Below the pieces are notes generated by a model that was given only the letters and a program-made list of their open reading frames with translations, searched no databases and had not been told where the DNA came from. Positions 46,672 to 54,831 of a stretch of 64,000 nucleotides of DNA are shown here, in pieces. The translations under genes and the position numbers were made by a program. Within the stretch, counting starts at the first letter, position 1. The number at the start of each line of letters is the position of its first letter. The stretch spans positions 558,001 to 622,000 of the forward strand of contig NZ_CADESW010000001.1 of assembly GCF_902830275.1 (NCBI RefSeq). The letters run 5' to 3'. The stretch is from Burkholderia stagnalis. GTDB lineage: Bacteria; Pseudomonadota; Gammaproteobacteria; Burkholderiales; Burkholderiaceae.

Positions 46672-47448
46672 ATGGACGACGTGATTTACGCGACGGATGG
46701 CGCAGTCTGCACGATCACTCTCAACCGGCCTGAACGGCGCAACGCCGTCGACAGCCCCACCGCGTTGCGGCTCCGCGAAGCATTCGATCGCTTCGAGGCC
46801 GATGCCGCGCTCGCGGTCGCGATCCTCACGGGCGCCGGAGGCAACTTCTGCGCCGGCGCCGACCTGAAGGCCGTCGGCGATCCGGCATTGCGCAACAGCG
46901 TCGACCCGACAGGCGAAGGCCCGGGCCCGATGGGGCCAAGCCGCATGGCATTGTCGAAGCCGCTGATCGCGGCGGTCGCCGGCCATGCGGTCGCGGGCGG
47001 GCTCGAACTCGCGCTGCTGGCCGATCTCCGCATCGCGGAAGAAGATGCCGTATTCGGCGTGTTCTGCCGGCGCTGGGGTATACCGCTGATCGACGGCGGC
47101 ACGGTGAGGCTGCCGCGCGTCGTCGGCATGGGACACGCGATGGACATGATCCTGACCGGCCGCCCCGTGGGCGCGCAGGAAGCCAAAGGCATGGGGCTCG
47201 TCAATGCCATCGCGCCGAACGGCGAAGCGCTCGCGCATGCGACGCGCATCGCCCGACAGATCGCCGCGTTTCCCCGTCAATGCATGCTCGCGGACCGACG
47301 CTCGGCATACGAGCAATGGGACCTGCCGCTCGCGGAAGCGCTGCGCCGGGAAGGCGCGAATGGCGCGCCGGTCGTGTTTGCCGAGGGGGTCGCCGGTGCC
47401 GCGCGCTTCAGCGCGGGGGAAGGACGTCACGGGAGGTTTTCCGATTGA
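46672..47448 (+). CDS. Enoyl-CoA hydratase/isomerase family protein
   Basis: A 258-residue crotonase-fold protein. The CoA and oxyanion-hole segments are clear: TLNRPERRNAVDSPTALRL, LTGAGGNFCAGADLKAV, and AGGLELALLADLRIAEEDAVF with the second oxyanion-hole Gly. AAGGGGGA precedes ATG 46672. It probably hydrates or isomerises an acyl-CoA in fatty-acid or aromatic catabolism. It is not in an operon with other beta-oxidation genes. Confidence 0.9.
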   Translation: MDDVIYATDGAVCTITLNRPERRNAVDSPTALRLREAFDRFEADAALAVAILTGAGGNFCAGADLKAVGDPALRNSVDPTGEGPGPMGPSRMALSKPLIAAVAGHAVAGGLELALLADLRIAEEDAVFGVFCRRWGIPLIDGGTVRLPRVVGMGHAMDMILTGRPVGAQEAKGMGLVNAIAPNGEALAHATRIARQIAAFPRQCMLADRRSAYEQWDLPLAEALRREGANGAPVVFAEGVAGAARFSAGEGRHGRFSD

Positions 47449-47462
47449 GGTGTTGCCGTAGC

Positions 47463-47784
47463 ATGGCGTCCGTGCATTCATTCGGAAGCCGTATCAAATC
47501 CGACGATGATGCCATCTGTTCCGGGCCTCTGCCCGGCCGTGATCCGCATGCCTACGCGATCGTCGTCGACGAGCGCGACATCGTCTGGCTCAGCGAATGG
47601 AGCGCCAACGCGCTCGCGCGTTTCGACCCGCGATCCGGCAAGTTCGACGTGCTCGCGCTGCCGCGTGCGCATGCGAACGTGCGCCAGATGATGGCGCCGG
47701 CCGGGGGAAGTCTGGTTGTCCGAATCGGGCACGGATCATCTGCTGCGCTATCGGTATCGGGTCGGATCCGCTAACACACAGTGA
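47463..47784 (+). pseudogene. Frameshifted C-terminal remnant of a Vgb-like (streptogramin lyase) protein
   Basis: The first frame reads PHAYAIVVDERDIVWLSEW, ALARFDPRSGKFDVLALP and ANVRQMMAPAGG, which are beta-propeller repeats of the virginiamycin B lyase family. At about 47704 the frame shifts: the continuation EVWLSESGTDHLLRYRYR lies in another frame and ends at the TGA 47782-47784. The 5' part of the gene is absent; the enoyl-CoA hydratase gene ends 14 bp upstream. This is a truncated, frameshifted relic. Confidence 0.75.
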
Positions 47785-47856
47785 CAAACGCGTCGGACAC
47801 TTTTTGAACGTCACTCGTCAAACAGGCATGTTCCAACCATCGGTAGGAGTGCCCTG

Positions 47857-48039
47857 ATGAAAAGGATGTTGCAAGTTTTGCTCTGCAGTCTTTCCCTGTT
47901 GACGCTCGCCGCGTGCGGCACGGTGCTCGGCGCGACCGCAGGCGGTGTCGCCGGCCACGAACTCTCGCACGGCAGCACGGCGGGCACGATCGGCGGCGCC
48001 GCGGCCGGCGGCCTGATCGGCCACGCGATCGGCGATTGA
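47857..48039 (+). CDS. Small glycine-zipper lipoprotein
   Basis: Sixty residues. A lipoprotein signal (MKRMLQVLLCSLSLLTLAAC, lipobox LAAC) is followed by a glycine-zipper segment (GATAGGVAGHE ... GTIGGAAAGGLIGHAIG), as in OsmB/SlyB-like proteins. Probably an outer-membrane stress-response lipoprotein. Confidence 0.8.
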   Translation: MKRMLQVLLCSLSLLTLAACGTVLGATAGGVAGHELSHGSTAGTIGGAAAGGLIGHAIGD

Positions 48040-48052
48040 CGGCCGACGGCGA

Positions 48053-48394
48053 TCACCCTCCGGTCAGCTTCCGGAGAATCGCCTGCAGCATGCGTTCGTG
48101 CTGATCCAGCGCCTCGTCGAGCGTACGCGCCGCGTAGCTCTGGATGTCCGGCGCTTCCGCGCCGGCGATGCGTGTCACGAACAGCCAGGCATCGCCGGTT
48201 TTCGCATCGGATATGCCGCGAAAGCGCGTCGTGATCGTCACGCCCGATTCGTCGAGTACGGTGCGCCGGAAGACGAGTTCGTTCTCGGACATCCAGCGCG
48301 ACCACGCGCCCTGGTCGAAGACTTCGACGGGCGTGTCCTTCGCGTCGAGGATGTAGAAGCGTCGCGGCTTCGCGGTGATGGGGCGAGGGTTCAT
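48053..48394 (-). CDS. Hypothetical protein
   Basis: A 113-residue soluble protein of unknown family, rich in beta-type segments (RRFYILDAKDTPVEVFD, DAWLFVTRIAGAEAPD) and ending in a helix (ALDQHERMLQAILRKL). The stop of the next upstream gene lies 4 bp before its start, so it is probably co-transcribed with the alpha/beta hydrolase. Confidence 0.7.
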   Translation of the reverse strand: MNPRPITAKPRRFYILDAKDTPVEVFDQGAWSRWMSENELVFRRTVLDESGVTITTRFRGISDAKTGDAWLFVTRIAGAEAPDIQSYAARTLDEALDQHERMLQAILRKLTGG

Positions 48395-48397
48395 ATT

Positions 48398-49222
48398 TCA
48401 ATGGGTGGGCGCGAGCAGGAAGCCGATCGCGTGACGCCACCATGCTTCGTCTACCACGCTGATCCAGTCGTTGTGCTCGGCGGACTTCATGACCGTCAGC
48501 CGCTTGGGATCGGCGAGCGCGTCGTAGAGTGCTTCGCCGAAGCGTGCAGGAACGATGCTGTCGCGCTCGGCGACTGCCACCACGACAGGACGGCCGAACG
48601 ACGCGAGATGCGCGGCGCTGTCGTAGCGGTCGCGCAGCAGCCATTTCACCGGCAGCCACGGGTAATGGTGGGTGGCGACGTGCTCGAGGGAATCCCATGG
48701 CGTGATGAGTAGCAGGCCGGTGATCTTGTCGCGCTCGTGCGCGCCTGCTGCTGCGGCGACGCCTGCGCCGAGCGATTCGCCGATGAGCAAGAGCGGTGCG
48801 CCATATTGGCGATACGCGGTTGCGATCGTCCGTTGTGCGTCGGCGACCAGGCTCGCTTCGCTCGGCGTGCCATCGCGCGGGCCATAGCCCGGGTACTCGG
48901 CGAGGATGACGCGCAGCCCGATTCGAGCAAGTGCTGCGGCGTAGTACGCGCGGTGGCCGGCATGGCCGGCGTTGCCGTGGAAAACGATCACCGTGCCGCG
49001 AGCGGACTCGGGCGGCTCGGCAAGCAGACCGCGAAAATCTTCCGGCGATGGCCACACACGAAGCTCGCTGGATACGATGTCGTCGATCGCGGCTTTCTCG
49101 GGGAAATAAATGAGGCGGTCCTGCACGACAGCCACTCCTGTGAATGCGACCAGACACGCGATGGCGACACGCAGCATGATCGCGGCAGCCGTGCTTCGAT
49201 CGGTCATCGGCGTATTCGTCAT
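48398..49222 (-). CDS. Alpha/beta hydrolase (BEM46/YfhR-like), membrane-anchored
   Basis: A 274-residue hydrolase. An N-terminal membrane helix (IMLRVAIACLVAFTGVAVV) precedes the catalytic domain. It has the HGNAG oxyanion motif (VIVFHGNAGHAGH), nucleophile Ser in LIGESLGAG, an acid candidate in AERDSIVP and a His in SAEHNDW. TGGAGC precedes ATG 49222; upstream ATGs in frame are less likely. Substrate unknown. Confidence 0.87.
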   Translation of the reverse strand: MTNTPMTDRSTAAAIMLRVAIACLVAFTGVAVVQDRLIYFPEKAAIDDIVSSELRVWPSPEDFRGLLAEPPESARGTVIVFHGNAGHAGHRAYYAAALARIGLRVILAEYPGYGPRDGTPSEASLVADAQRTIATAYRQYGAPLLLIGESLGAGVAAAAGAHERDKITGLLLITPWDSLEHVATHHYPWLPVKWLLRDRYDSAAHLASFGRPVVVAVAERDSIVPARFGEALYDALADPKRLTVMKSAEHNDWISVVDEAWWRHAIGFLLAPTH

Positions 49223-49347
49223 CCGCTCCAGACTTTTCCGATACGCTGTTCGTGAGGTTTCATCCATCACGTATCGACAATCAAGCATACGCCAACTGAT
49301 CGGGCGGCGATCGATGTGTGGCTTCCTTGAATCTCGCCAAGGACATC

Positions 49348-49716
49348 ATGATCTGGCTGGCCAATACGGTTCTCGTGCTGCACGCATTGCTCGTGCTGTT
49401 CATCGTGGGCGGGTTGTGCGCGATCTGGGTCGGGGCCGCGTTCAAACTTGGCTGGGTGCGCAATCGCCTGTTCCGGATCGTGCATCTCGGAGCCATCGGC
49501 ATCGTCGCAGCGCTCGCCGCGCTCGATGTACCGTGCCCGCTCACCGTTCTGGAGGACTGGCTGCGTATTGGCGCATCAGGCCCGCAAGGCTTCGTGCAGC
49601 GCTGGGTCGGTAACCTGATGTACTACGATCTGCCGGGGTGGGTGTTTGCTGTTGTGTATGTGGCGTTTCTGACGGTTGTGGCGGTGACCTGGCGGTGCGT
49701 TCCGCCGCGAAGGTGA
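49348..49716 (+). CDS. DUF2784 family membrane protein
   Basis: A 122-residue protein with about three to four membrane helices (IWLANTVLVLHALLVLFIVG, VHLGAIGIVAALAALD, VFAVVYVAFLTVVAVTW). The segment CPLTVLEDWLR is the hallmark of the DUF2784 family. AAGGA precedes ATG 49348. Function unknown. Confidence 0.85.
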   Translation: MIWLANTVLVLHALLVLFIVGGLCAIWVGAAFKLGWVRNRLFRIVHLGAIGIVAALAALDVPCPLTVLEDWLRIGASGPQGFVQRWVGNLMYYDLPGWVFAVVYVAFLTVVAVTWRCVPPRR

Positions 49717-49783
49717 CGGGGTGTGCAGGCGGTTATTCGGGCGGAGTGGACGATCTGTCGTCGAACGGACGGCAGGTCACGGC

Positions 49784-49830
49784 TGCGGATTCAACCCGTC
49801 GATGCAACGTATTGATGAAATCGCCCAGCC
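49784..49830 (+). repeat. Dispersed repeat, copy C
   Basis: Matches copy A at 45 of 47 positions (differences at positions 27 and 38). It lies directly beside the 3' end of the GNAT gene (stop at 49842), in a 125-bp gap, about 15 kb from copies A and B. Confidence 0.7.
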
Positions 49831-49841
49831 CATCCGCCCCA

Positions 49842-50687
49842 TCACCCCAGTTCGAACGACGTCACGCCGAACACGCGATCGATCGCGATCGGGGGCGCGC
49901 CTTTCGTGTACATCCGCGCGGTTTCGAAGACGCTCGTCATGCCGTGTCGTTCCGCCAGCGCGACGGCCGCAGGATTCGTTTCCGGCACGTCGAGCACGAT
50001 GACCTCGCCGGGCATGCTCGCCGCCAGCGCGCGAAACAGCCCGGTGGCGACGCTTGCGTCATCCGCGAAGAGCGGGCCGATCTTGCAGCCCGCCTTGCAG
50101 CGGCGCACCACACCATATCCGGCGACACGGCCGGCATCGAACGTAGCGAGCGCAACGGCATCCGGCTGCGCGATCCAGACGGAGACGAAACGCTCGCGCG
50201 CCGCGGGAAAACACTGGTGATCGTAGGCAAGCAACTGCTCGAACGGCACATCGGCCGCTGCCGCGACATGCGCGCACCCGATGCCGTCCACGCGCCCCTG
50301 ATAGCGGATGTTGCGGTACGCGAGGCGGAACCCGGACTTCCTGTAGTTCGCTTGCTGGGCGACGACACCGTCGAGACCGACGTTGCGGTCTCCAAGATAA
50401 CGCATGCCGTGCTGCCAGATTCGCATGCCGAAGCCTTTGCCACGAAACCCGGGTTTCACGATGTAGAGACCGATGAAGCCAAAGCGTTCGTCATAAGCGA
50501 TGGCGGCGAGGCACGCGACCGGCTCGCCGCGCCAAACGCCCACGAAGAAACCGGCCGGATCCGCTTCTCTGAAGCAGTACGGGTCATGTCGGCCGGGGTT
50601 CCACCCTTCTGCAGCCGCCCATTCGACCGACATGGCCACCTCGCCGGCCGACATGGTGCGCACGATAAAGTCTCCGCCTTGATCCAT
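49842..50687 (-). CDS. GNAT N-acetyltransferase with C-terminal extension domain
   Basis: A 281-residue protein. The N-terminal GNAT domain has IGLYIVKPGFRGKGFGMRIW (acetyl-CoA motif A). The C-terminal half (VALATFDAGRVAGYGVVRR, IGPLFADDASVATGLFRAL, ARMYTKG) matches the YitH/HsdE-like Acetyltransf_18 type domain found after a GNAT domain. I start at ATG 50687; the frame is open further upstream but loses family character. Substrate unknown. Confidence 0.87.
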   Translation of the reverse strand: MDQGGDFIVRTMSAGEVAMSVEWAAAEGWNPGRHDPYCFREADPAGFFVGVWRGEPVACLAAIAYDERFGFIGLYIVKPGFRGKGFGMRIWQHGMRYLGDRNVGLDGVVAQQANYRKSGFRLAYRNIRYQGRVDGIGCAHVAAAADVPFEQLLAYDHQCFPAARERFVSVWIAQPDAVALATFDAGRVAGYGVVRRCKAGCKIGPLFADDASVATGLFRALAASMPGEVIVLDVPETNPAAVALAERHGMTSVFETARMYTKGAPPIAIDRVFGVTSFELG

Positions 50688-51302
50688 GGTTCGCCTCAGT
50701 CGCGGCACTAGAGATTGCCGCCTCGTGTTACGGCGGATGCATCGGGGATGCGCCTGCAAGCGGGCACCGGCCAACCGACAGAACAGGCCGTGCAATCATG
50801 CCTCAAGCGAAGGCTGCCGATCGAGTCATCATAATCCCAAGGGCCGGTGCCAGAGTGGAGCGGTCATCACGGCTGCTCCGGTCCGTGCGGCACCGCAATT
50901 GCCGTGTATCGGCGAACGGCTGGCTCCGTAAAGCTGCCCCGGGACGGGGTCACTCTGTTAGCTGTCCTCGCATGTGTGCACGGGCGACCGGCTTCCACAG
51001 GTCGTTCAGCGCCACGACCGCTCAAGGCTCTGCCTAACCTGCGCGCCATGCCAGGCAAGGCGCGCAGCCACGCATGGCCGAATCGCTTCATCCTCGAAAC
51101 CGACCGTCTGGTGAAACAGTTACAAGATAACGATTGACGCCGACACGCCCCGGCGGTTAGTGTGTCACCCGAAGTTCAAGAAGTTCGATTGCTGTTCATC
51201 AATTGCTCGCCTCTCAGCGGTATTCGTTGTCCTCTCCCTCCTTGACGCTTCACGCGCTCTTCAACAGAGCAAATTTCCTATTTTTTTCATCAAGGATTCT
51301 TC
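50688..51302. other. 615-bp gap including the cspA leader
   Basis: No credible gene was found. The last 130 bp, less GC-rich than the rest and with TTTTTTT just before the gene, should contain the cspA promoter and 5' untranslated region. The open frames here are GC shadows. Confidence 0.4.
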
Positions 51303-51506
51303 ATGGATACCGGTACCGTCAAGTGGTTCAACGACAGCAAAGGCTTTGGCTTCATCACCCCGGACAAGGGCGGCGACGACCTGTTCGCGCACTTCTCCGA
51401 AATCAGGGCCGACGGCTTCAAGACGCTGGCTGAAAATCAGAAGGTGAGCTTCGAAACGAAGCAAGGCCCGAAGGGTCTGCAAGCGGCCAACATCACGCCG
51501 CTGTAA
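51303..51506 (+). CDS. cspA: CspA-family cold-shock protein
   Basis: A 67-residue single OB-fold RNA chaperone. RNP1 (KGFGFI) and RNP2 (DLFAHFS) are intact, in the standard [18 protein letters not shown] context. Typical length. A hairpin that could end transcription follows. It destabilises RNA secondary structure, usually at low temperature. Confidence 0.96.
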   Translation: MDTGTVKWFNDSKGFGFITPDKGGDDLFAHFSEIRADGFKTLAENQKVSFETKQGPKGLQAANITPL

Positions 51507-51515
51507 CGTTTGAAG

Positions 51516-51546
51516 GGCCCGGCCGTCCCGCGACGGAGGCCGGGTT
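51516..51546 (+). terminator. Stem-loop after cspA
   Basis: CCCGGCC (51518-51524) pairs with GGCCGGG (51538-51544), with an inner CCGTC/GACGG stem. It starts 12 bp after the stop codon. Only two T residues follow, so it may be a weak terminator or a 3' stabiliser. Confidence 0.5.
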
Positions 51547-51787
51547 GCAGCGACACCCTCGCGGAGCGTTGTCTCCCAAAGTTGGCGCGATCGCTCTTAG
51601 CTGCATCCGTTCATTCAGCAGCTTGCCAAGCGCCACACGCCTCGTTGCGTTTCACTCTCCCCCTGGCTGCAGCGCCCCTTTTTTTCGCTTTCCGACTGCT
51701 TCGGATTCGGCTCGCAATGGCTTTGAATCGGCGCACCCGTGCACGTTTCGCACGGCGCGCGCGCACTCGTACATCATTAAAATTAAA

Positions 51788-52012
51788 ATGCAAAACAAAC
51801 AAATTCATCAATACAACGGCTATGCCGTCCAACCCTCGGCGCATCGTTTGCCCGACGGTAGTTATTCATCCAACCTGCTGCTCGAACGCACCGGCAGCAC
51901 GTGCGCCGAAGGCCGCTACCGGTTCTATTCGCTCGATTACTTCACGAGCGAAGAGCAGGCGCTGCAGCACTCGTCACGCTGGGCACGCAACTGGGTCGAC
52001 ACGCGCGGTTAA
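51788..52012 (+). CDS. Small hypothetical protein downstream of cspA
   Basis: A 74-residue soluble protein with a beta-rich pattern (YNGYAVQPSAHRLPDGSYSS, RYRFYSLDYFTSEEQALQHS), consistent with a small single-domain fold. I start at ATG 51788 (A-rich context); the open frame continues upstream but is not protein-like. Family not recognised. It lies 280 bp after cspA and is preceded by a short AT-rich patch that may be its own promoter. Confidence 0.7.
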   Translation: MQNKQIHQYNGYAVQPSAHRLPDGSYSSNLLLERTGSTCAEGRYRFYSLDYFTSEEQALQHSSRWARNWVDTRG

Positions 52013-52475
52013 CGGCGACACCCCGGTGCGAGACAACCAACGCATCTGAAGCCCCCGGGCGTGCGCAACCCAGCGCGCCCGAACATCGCGCGCGATCGAC
52101 TCGTCAACTTCCGAATCGATCGCGCGCTCAGTTCGAACTTCCGGATTTTCCCTTTCTCCGTCATCGGCAAGCGACGCTATCTCGGCAGCCGCAAGCGGCC
52201 CTTGAGCCGAACTCGGGTCAAAACACACAAATATCCGTTCCGCGCTGTCGCCCACCTCGCCGATCTCCCGGCATCTCCCCGCATTGCCCTGAATCGAGTC
52301 CGGGCGCACTATCCCAGCACGTCCGGGATATCGATCGACTTGCTAACGCGGCGCTTGCGCCAAAGTGCAGATGATTGCCCCCTCCACGGAAGCCTTCACC
52401 TGCTCTTAAGTCTTCGTTTCCTACAATCCGTTCTGTCGCCATCGCAGCTCGACCTGTTCATCTCCGAGGATTTCG
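52013..52475. other. 463-bp gap, nothing recognised
   Basis: Open frames crossing this stretch are compositionally implausible and overlap on several frames. No repeat or clear promoter was seen, apart from the expected promoter for the small ORF at 52476. Confidence 0.35.
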
Positions 52476-52604
52476 ATGAAAAAGACGATCATTGCGCTCA
52501 CGCTTGCCAGTCCGGTTCTTTCGGCACGCGCTCGATACGAGGATCCGGGTGCCCAACCCGCGATGGTCCGTGTGACGGCACGACAGATCAAGGGGGCTCA
52601 ATGA
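52476..52604 (+). CDS. 42-codon ORF coupled to the downstream methyltransferase
   Basis: A short ORF that begins with a signal-peptide-like sequence (MKKTIIALTLASPVLSA) and has GAGGA upstream. Its stop overlaps the ATG of the methyltransferase gene (ATGA). The C-terminal 25 residues are short and charged, with no mature domain. It is either a small exported peptide that couples translation to the next gene, or the frameshifted 5' end of a lost secreted-protein gene. Confidence 0.5.
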   Translation: MKKTIIALTLASPVLSARARYEDPGAQPAMVRVTARQIKGAQ

Positions 52605-53176
52605 TCTGGCCAAACGCCTTCCGCATCCCTGCGCTGTTCCTGCGCGAGTGGCTCGGCCGCCCCGCCACTGTCGGCGCGCTCTGCCCGAGTTCACCCCAAC
52701 TCGCCAGCCGATTGGCCAGCGCGGTCCCGGCCGGCGACGGACTGGTGATCGAGCTCGGCGGTGGAACGGGAGCGGTGACCCAAGCACTGCTTGACCAGGG
52801 CGTCGCGCGGGAGCGCCTCATCGTGATCGAGCGCTCTCCCGCTTTCGTGCGACATTTGCGGGTCCGTTTTCCCGGCGTCGCGATCGTGGAAGGTGACGCG
52901 ACACGGCTCGCGAAGCTGTTGCCGCACGATGCGCAAATCGACGCCATCGTTTCATGCCTGCCGCTGCGCTCGCTGCCGCAGCGCGACGTGATCGCGATCG
53001 TCGATCAATGTCACCAGTTGCTATCCGGGCATGGCGTGATGATCCAGTTCACCTACGACCTCCGGCCGCCGGGACGCCATGCGATCGGACACGCTGGCCT
53101 CGTGACCGCGGGGACGTCCGTCGTCTGGGCGAATATCCCGCCTGCGCGGATCGTGGTTGCCTGCAGGCGCCCGTGA
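52601..53176 (+). CDS. SAM-dependent methyltransferase, PmtA-like
   Basis: A 191-residue class I methyltransferase. Motif I is VIELGGGTGAVTQAL, followed by an acidic residue in IVIERSP, then VEGDATRLAKLLP and IVSCLPLRSLP (motif IV region). The start FLREWLGRPATVGALCPSS resembles phospholipid N-methyltransferases of the PmtA type and KsgA relatives. AGGGGG precedes the ATG. Probable substrate phosphatidylethanolamine, not proven. It is convergent with the Nmad2-like gene. Confidence 0.82.
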   Translation: MIWPNAFRIPALFLREWLGRPATVGALCPSSPQLASRLASAVPAGDGLVIELGGGTGAVTQALLDQGVARERLIVIERSPAFVRHLRVRFPGVAIVEGDATRLAKLLPHDAQIDAIVSCLPLRSLPQRDVIAIVDQCHQLLSGHGVMIQFTYDLRPPGRHAIGHAGLVTAGTSVVWANIPPARIVVACRRP

Positions 53177-53193
53177 CCCTCCGCGTTGCCCGC

Positions 53194-53919
53194 TCAGCAG
53201 CTTCGCTTGCTGCCGCGCGGTCGTGCCACGCGACGCGTGCATCGCGACACCACGGTACAAGCAGGATCCTCGTCCGCGCCCCCATCGAGCCACACTGGTT
53301 CCGGATCGATTGCGGTCAGATAGCGATCCGCTGCGATGGGTGTCCGGTCACGGGGCTTGCCAAGCAAACCACTCCCTTCAAGCGACAACAGCCATTCAGC
53401 GAAGGCCTGTATGCGCCCGGTATCGTGGATATAGCGTATGCCGTGCCGATCGTGAATGAGCCAGGGAAACTTGTCGGCAAAACCCTGAAGTTCCGGCATC
53501 GCATTGTCCGCGCCGAAATACCAGAAGCTATCCGCGTGCTCGGCCAGATACACCGGGCGGCCACGATCCTGTCGAAAGGACGCTTCGCTGTTGTGCTCGG
53601 CAGACGGCAGGCGCGCCCAGCGGCCGTCCTCGCGAAAGTACATGTTGTCCCCATACTGCCGCTCAACGCTACCGCCCGGCTCGGGATGCTTGTCCGGGAA
53701 GCTTCGGAAATACTCGTCCATGCCGAGCACCTTCGTCAGCCGCATCGCATACACGAGGCGATGTCCCGTCGCCTTGCACGAGTGCCCGACGATCCAGTCC
53801 CCCGGCTTCAGTTTGGCGTTCATGTGATTCGGCGTACACAGCGCCAGTGAACACACGCCGAAATAGGGATTCGGCGCAAGTCCCGAGTCGCTTGTCATGA
53901 CGTACTTGAGCAGCTTCAT
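53194..53919 (-). CDS. Nmad2-like protein (nucleotide modification associated domain 2)
   Basis: A 241-residue protein. The N-terminal 160 residues follow the Nmad2 pattern: LLKYVMTSDSGLAPNPYFG, CSLALCTPNHM, LKPGDWIVGHSC, HRLVYAMRLTKVLGMDEYF. This fold was proposed by comparative genomics to act in synthesis or handling of hypermodified bases and related nucleotides. AGGAGG precedes ATG 53919. It overlaps the Nmad3-like gene by four bases (ATGA) and is the last of five minus-strand genes. The C-terminal 25 residues are Arg-rich. The domain assignment is by pattern recognition and has not been searched. Confidence 0.7.
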   Translation of the reverse strand: MKLLKYVMTSDSGLAPNPYFGVCSLALCTPNHMNAKLKPGDWIVGHSCKATGHRLVYAMRLTKVLGMDEYFRSFPDKHPEPGGSVERQYGDNMYFREDGRWARLPSAEHNSEASFRQDRGRPVYLAEHADSFWYFGADNAMPELQGFADKFPWLIHDRHGIRYIHDTGRIQAFAEWLLSLEGSGLLGKPRDRTPIAADRYLTAIDPEPVWLDGGADEDPACTVVSRCTRRVARPRGSKRSC

Positions 53920-54776
53920 GCATGCCTCCTTATCAGCCCCGCCATCCACGGCTCGAGCTCCGGATAAAGCGCGCCGTCGATGACGAACTCCTGCCCCTTG
54001 GCAACCGATCGGAGCATGACCCCGTCCTCCCGAATCGCCCATCGGTTCGCATTCTCGTGGTAGCTCACCGGCTCGCGCCCATCGGGCGCGAACCAGCGCG
54101 GCAATAGCCAGATGCTGCGCGGCTGCCCGGGGCACGTCAGTTGCAGTTCGGAGTGCATCAACGGAAATCGGCCGCCGCCCGCGGCCTTCGTTTGCGTATA
54201 CGCCGATCGCTCGCGCGCGACATAGAGCGCATTGCGCGGATCGGTGTACCGGTCCGGCGCGACGACATGCGGATGCGCGGCGATCCATGGATGCCGCCGC
54301 AGCGCGTCGTCGCGCTGCGTCACGATCGGCCAGACCTCATCGATTTCCAGCCATCCGAACAGCACGTGCAGATCAGGCGCACGCGGCACGAAGCGCCATG
54401 TGCCGCCGACGTACTCGGTCAGCCGGAACCAGCCGAAAAACAGGAACACATCGCCCGCCGCAACACCGCGCCGGCGCAGATGGCTTTGCGCGGCACCCGT
54501 CTGCCCGAGCGCCGGGCGCCAGTTCGCGAGGTTGACGCCGCGCCTGCCGCCCAGATCCGGATCGAAATGGACACGCCGTTGCGGCCCATGCTTGCCGGCC
54601 GACACGTCCGATATCAACCGATCGAGCGTTGCATCCGCGAAATCCAGATCCGCCAGCGTGCCGTCGTCGTGCTCGCTCGGAATCGGCAACGAGACGAGAC
54701 GGCCATCCGGCAATATCGGGCTGGGCATGCCGCCGAACTGCGAATCGAATCCTTTGCGGGACAACACGACTTTCAT
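53916..54776 (-). CDS. Nmad3-like protein (nucleotide modification associated domain 3)
   Basis: A 286-residue protein starting MKVVLSRKGFDSQFGGMPSP, then ILPDGRLVSLPIPS, which is the Nmad3 signature at the N-terminus. The middle has FLFFGWFRLTEY and LHVLFGWLEIDEVW, and the end FVIDGALYPELEPWM. Nmad3 was described as frequently linked to Nmad2 or base-modification genes. The ATG at 54776 follows AGGGGGC. It is translationally coupled to the Nmad2-like gene and lies 55 bp downstream of the MotB-like gene. Confidence 0.72.
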   Translation of the reverse strand: MKVVLSRKGFDSQFGGMPSPILPDGRLVSLPIPSEHDDGTLADLDFADATLDRLISDVSAGKHGPQRRVHFDPDLGGRRGVNLANWRPALGQTGAAQSHLRRRGVAAGDVFLFFGWFRLTEYVGGTWRFVPRAPDLHVLFGWLEIDEVWPIVTQRDDALRRHPWIAAHPHVVAPDRYTDPRNALYVARERSAYTQTKAAGGGRFPLMHSELQLTCPGQPRSIWLLPRWFAPDGREPVSYHENANRWAIREDGVMLRSVAKGQEFVIDGALYPELEPWMAGLIRRHA

Positions 54777-54831
54777 CGACGCCCCCTGCCCGTCCTTCAT
54801 CACCGCATTTCAGCGCGGAATTCCCTGCACA

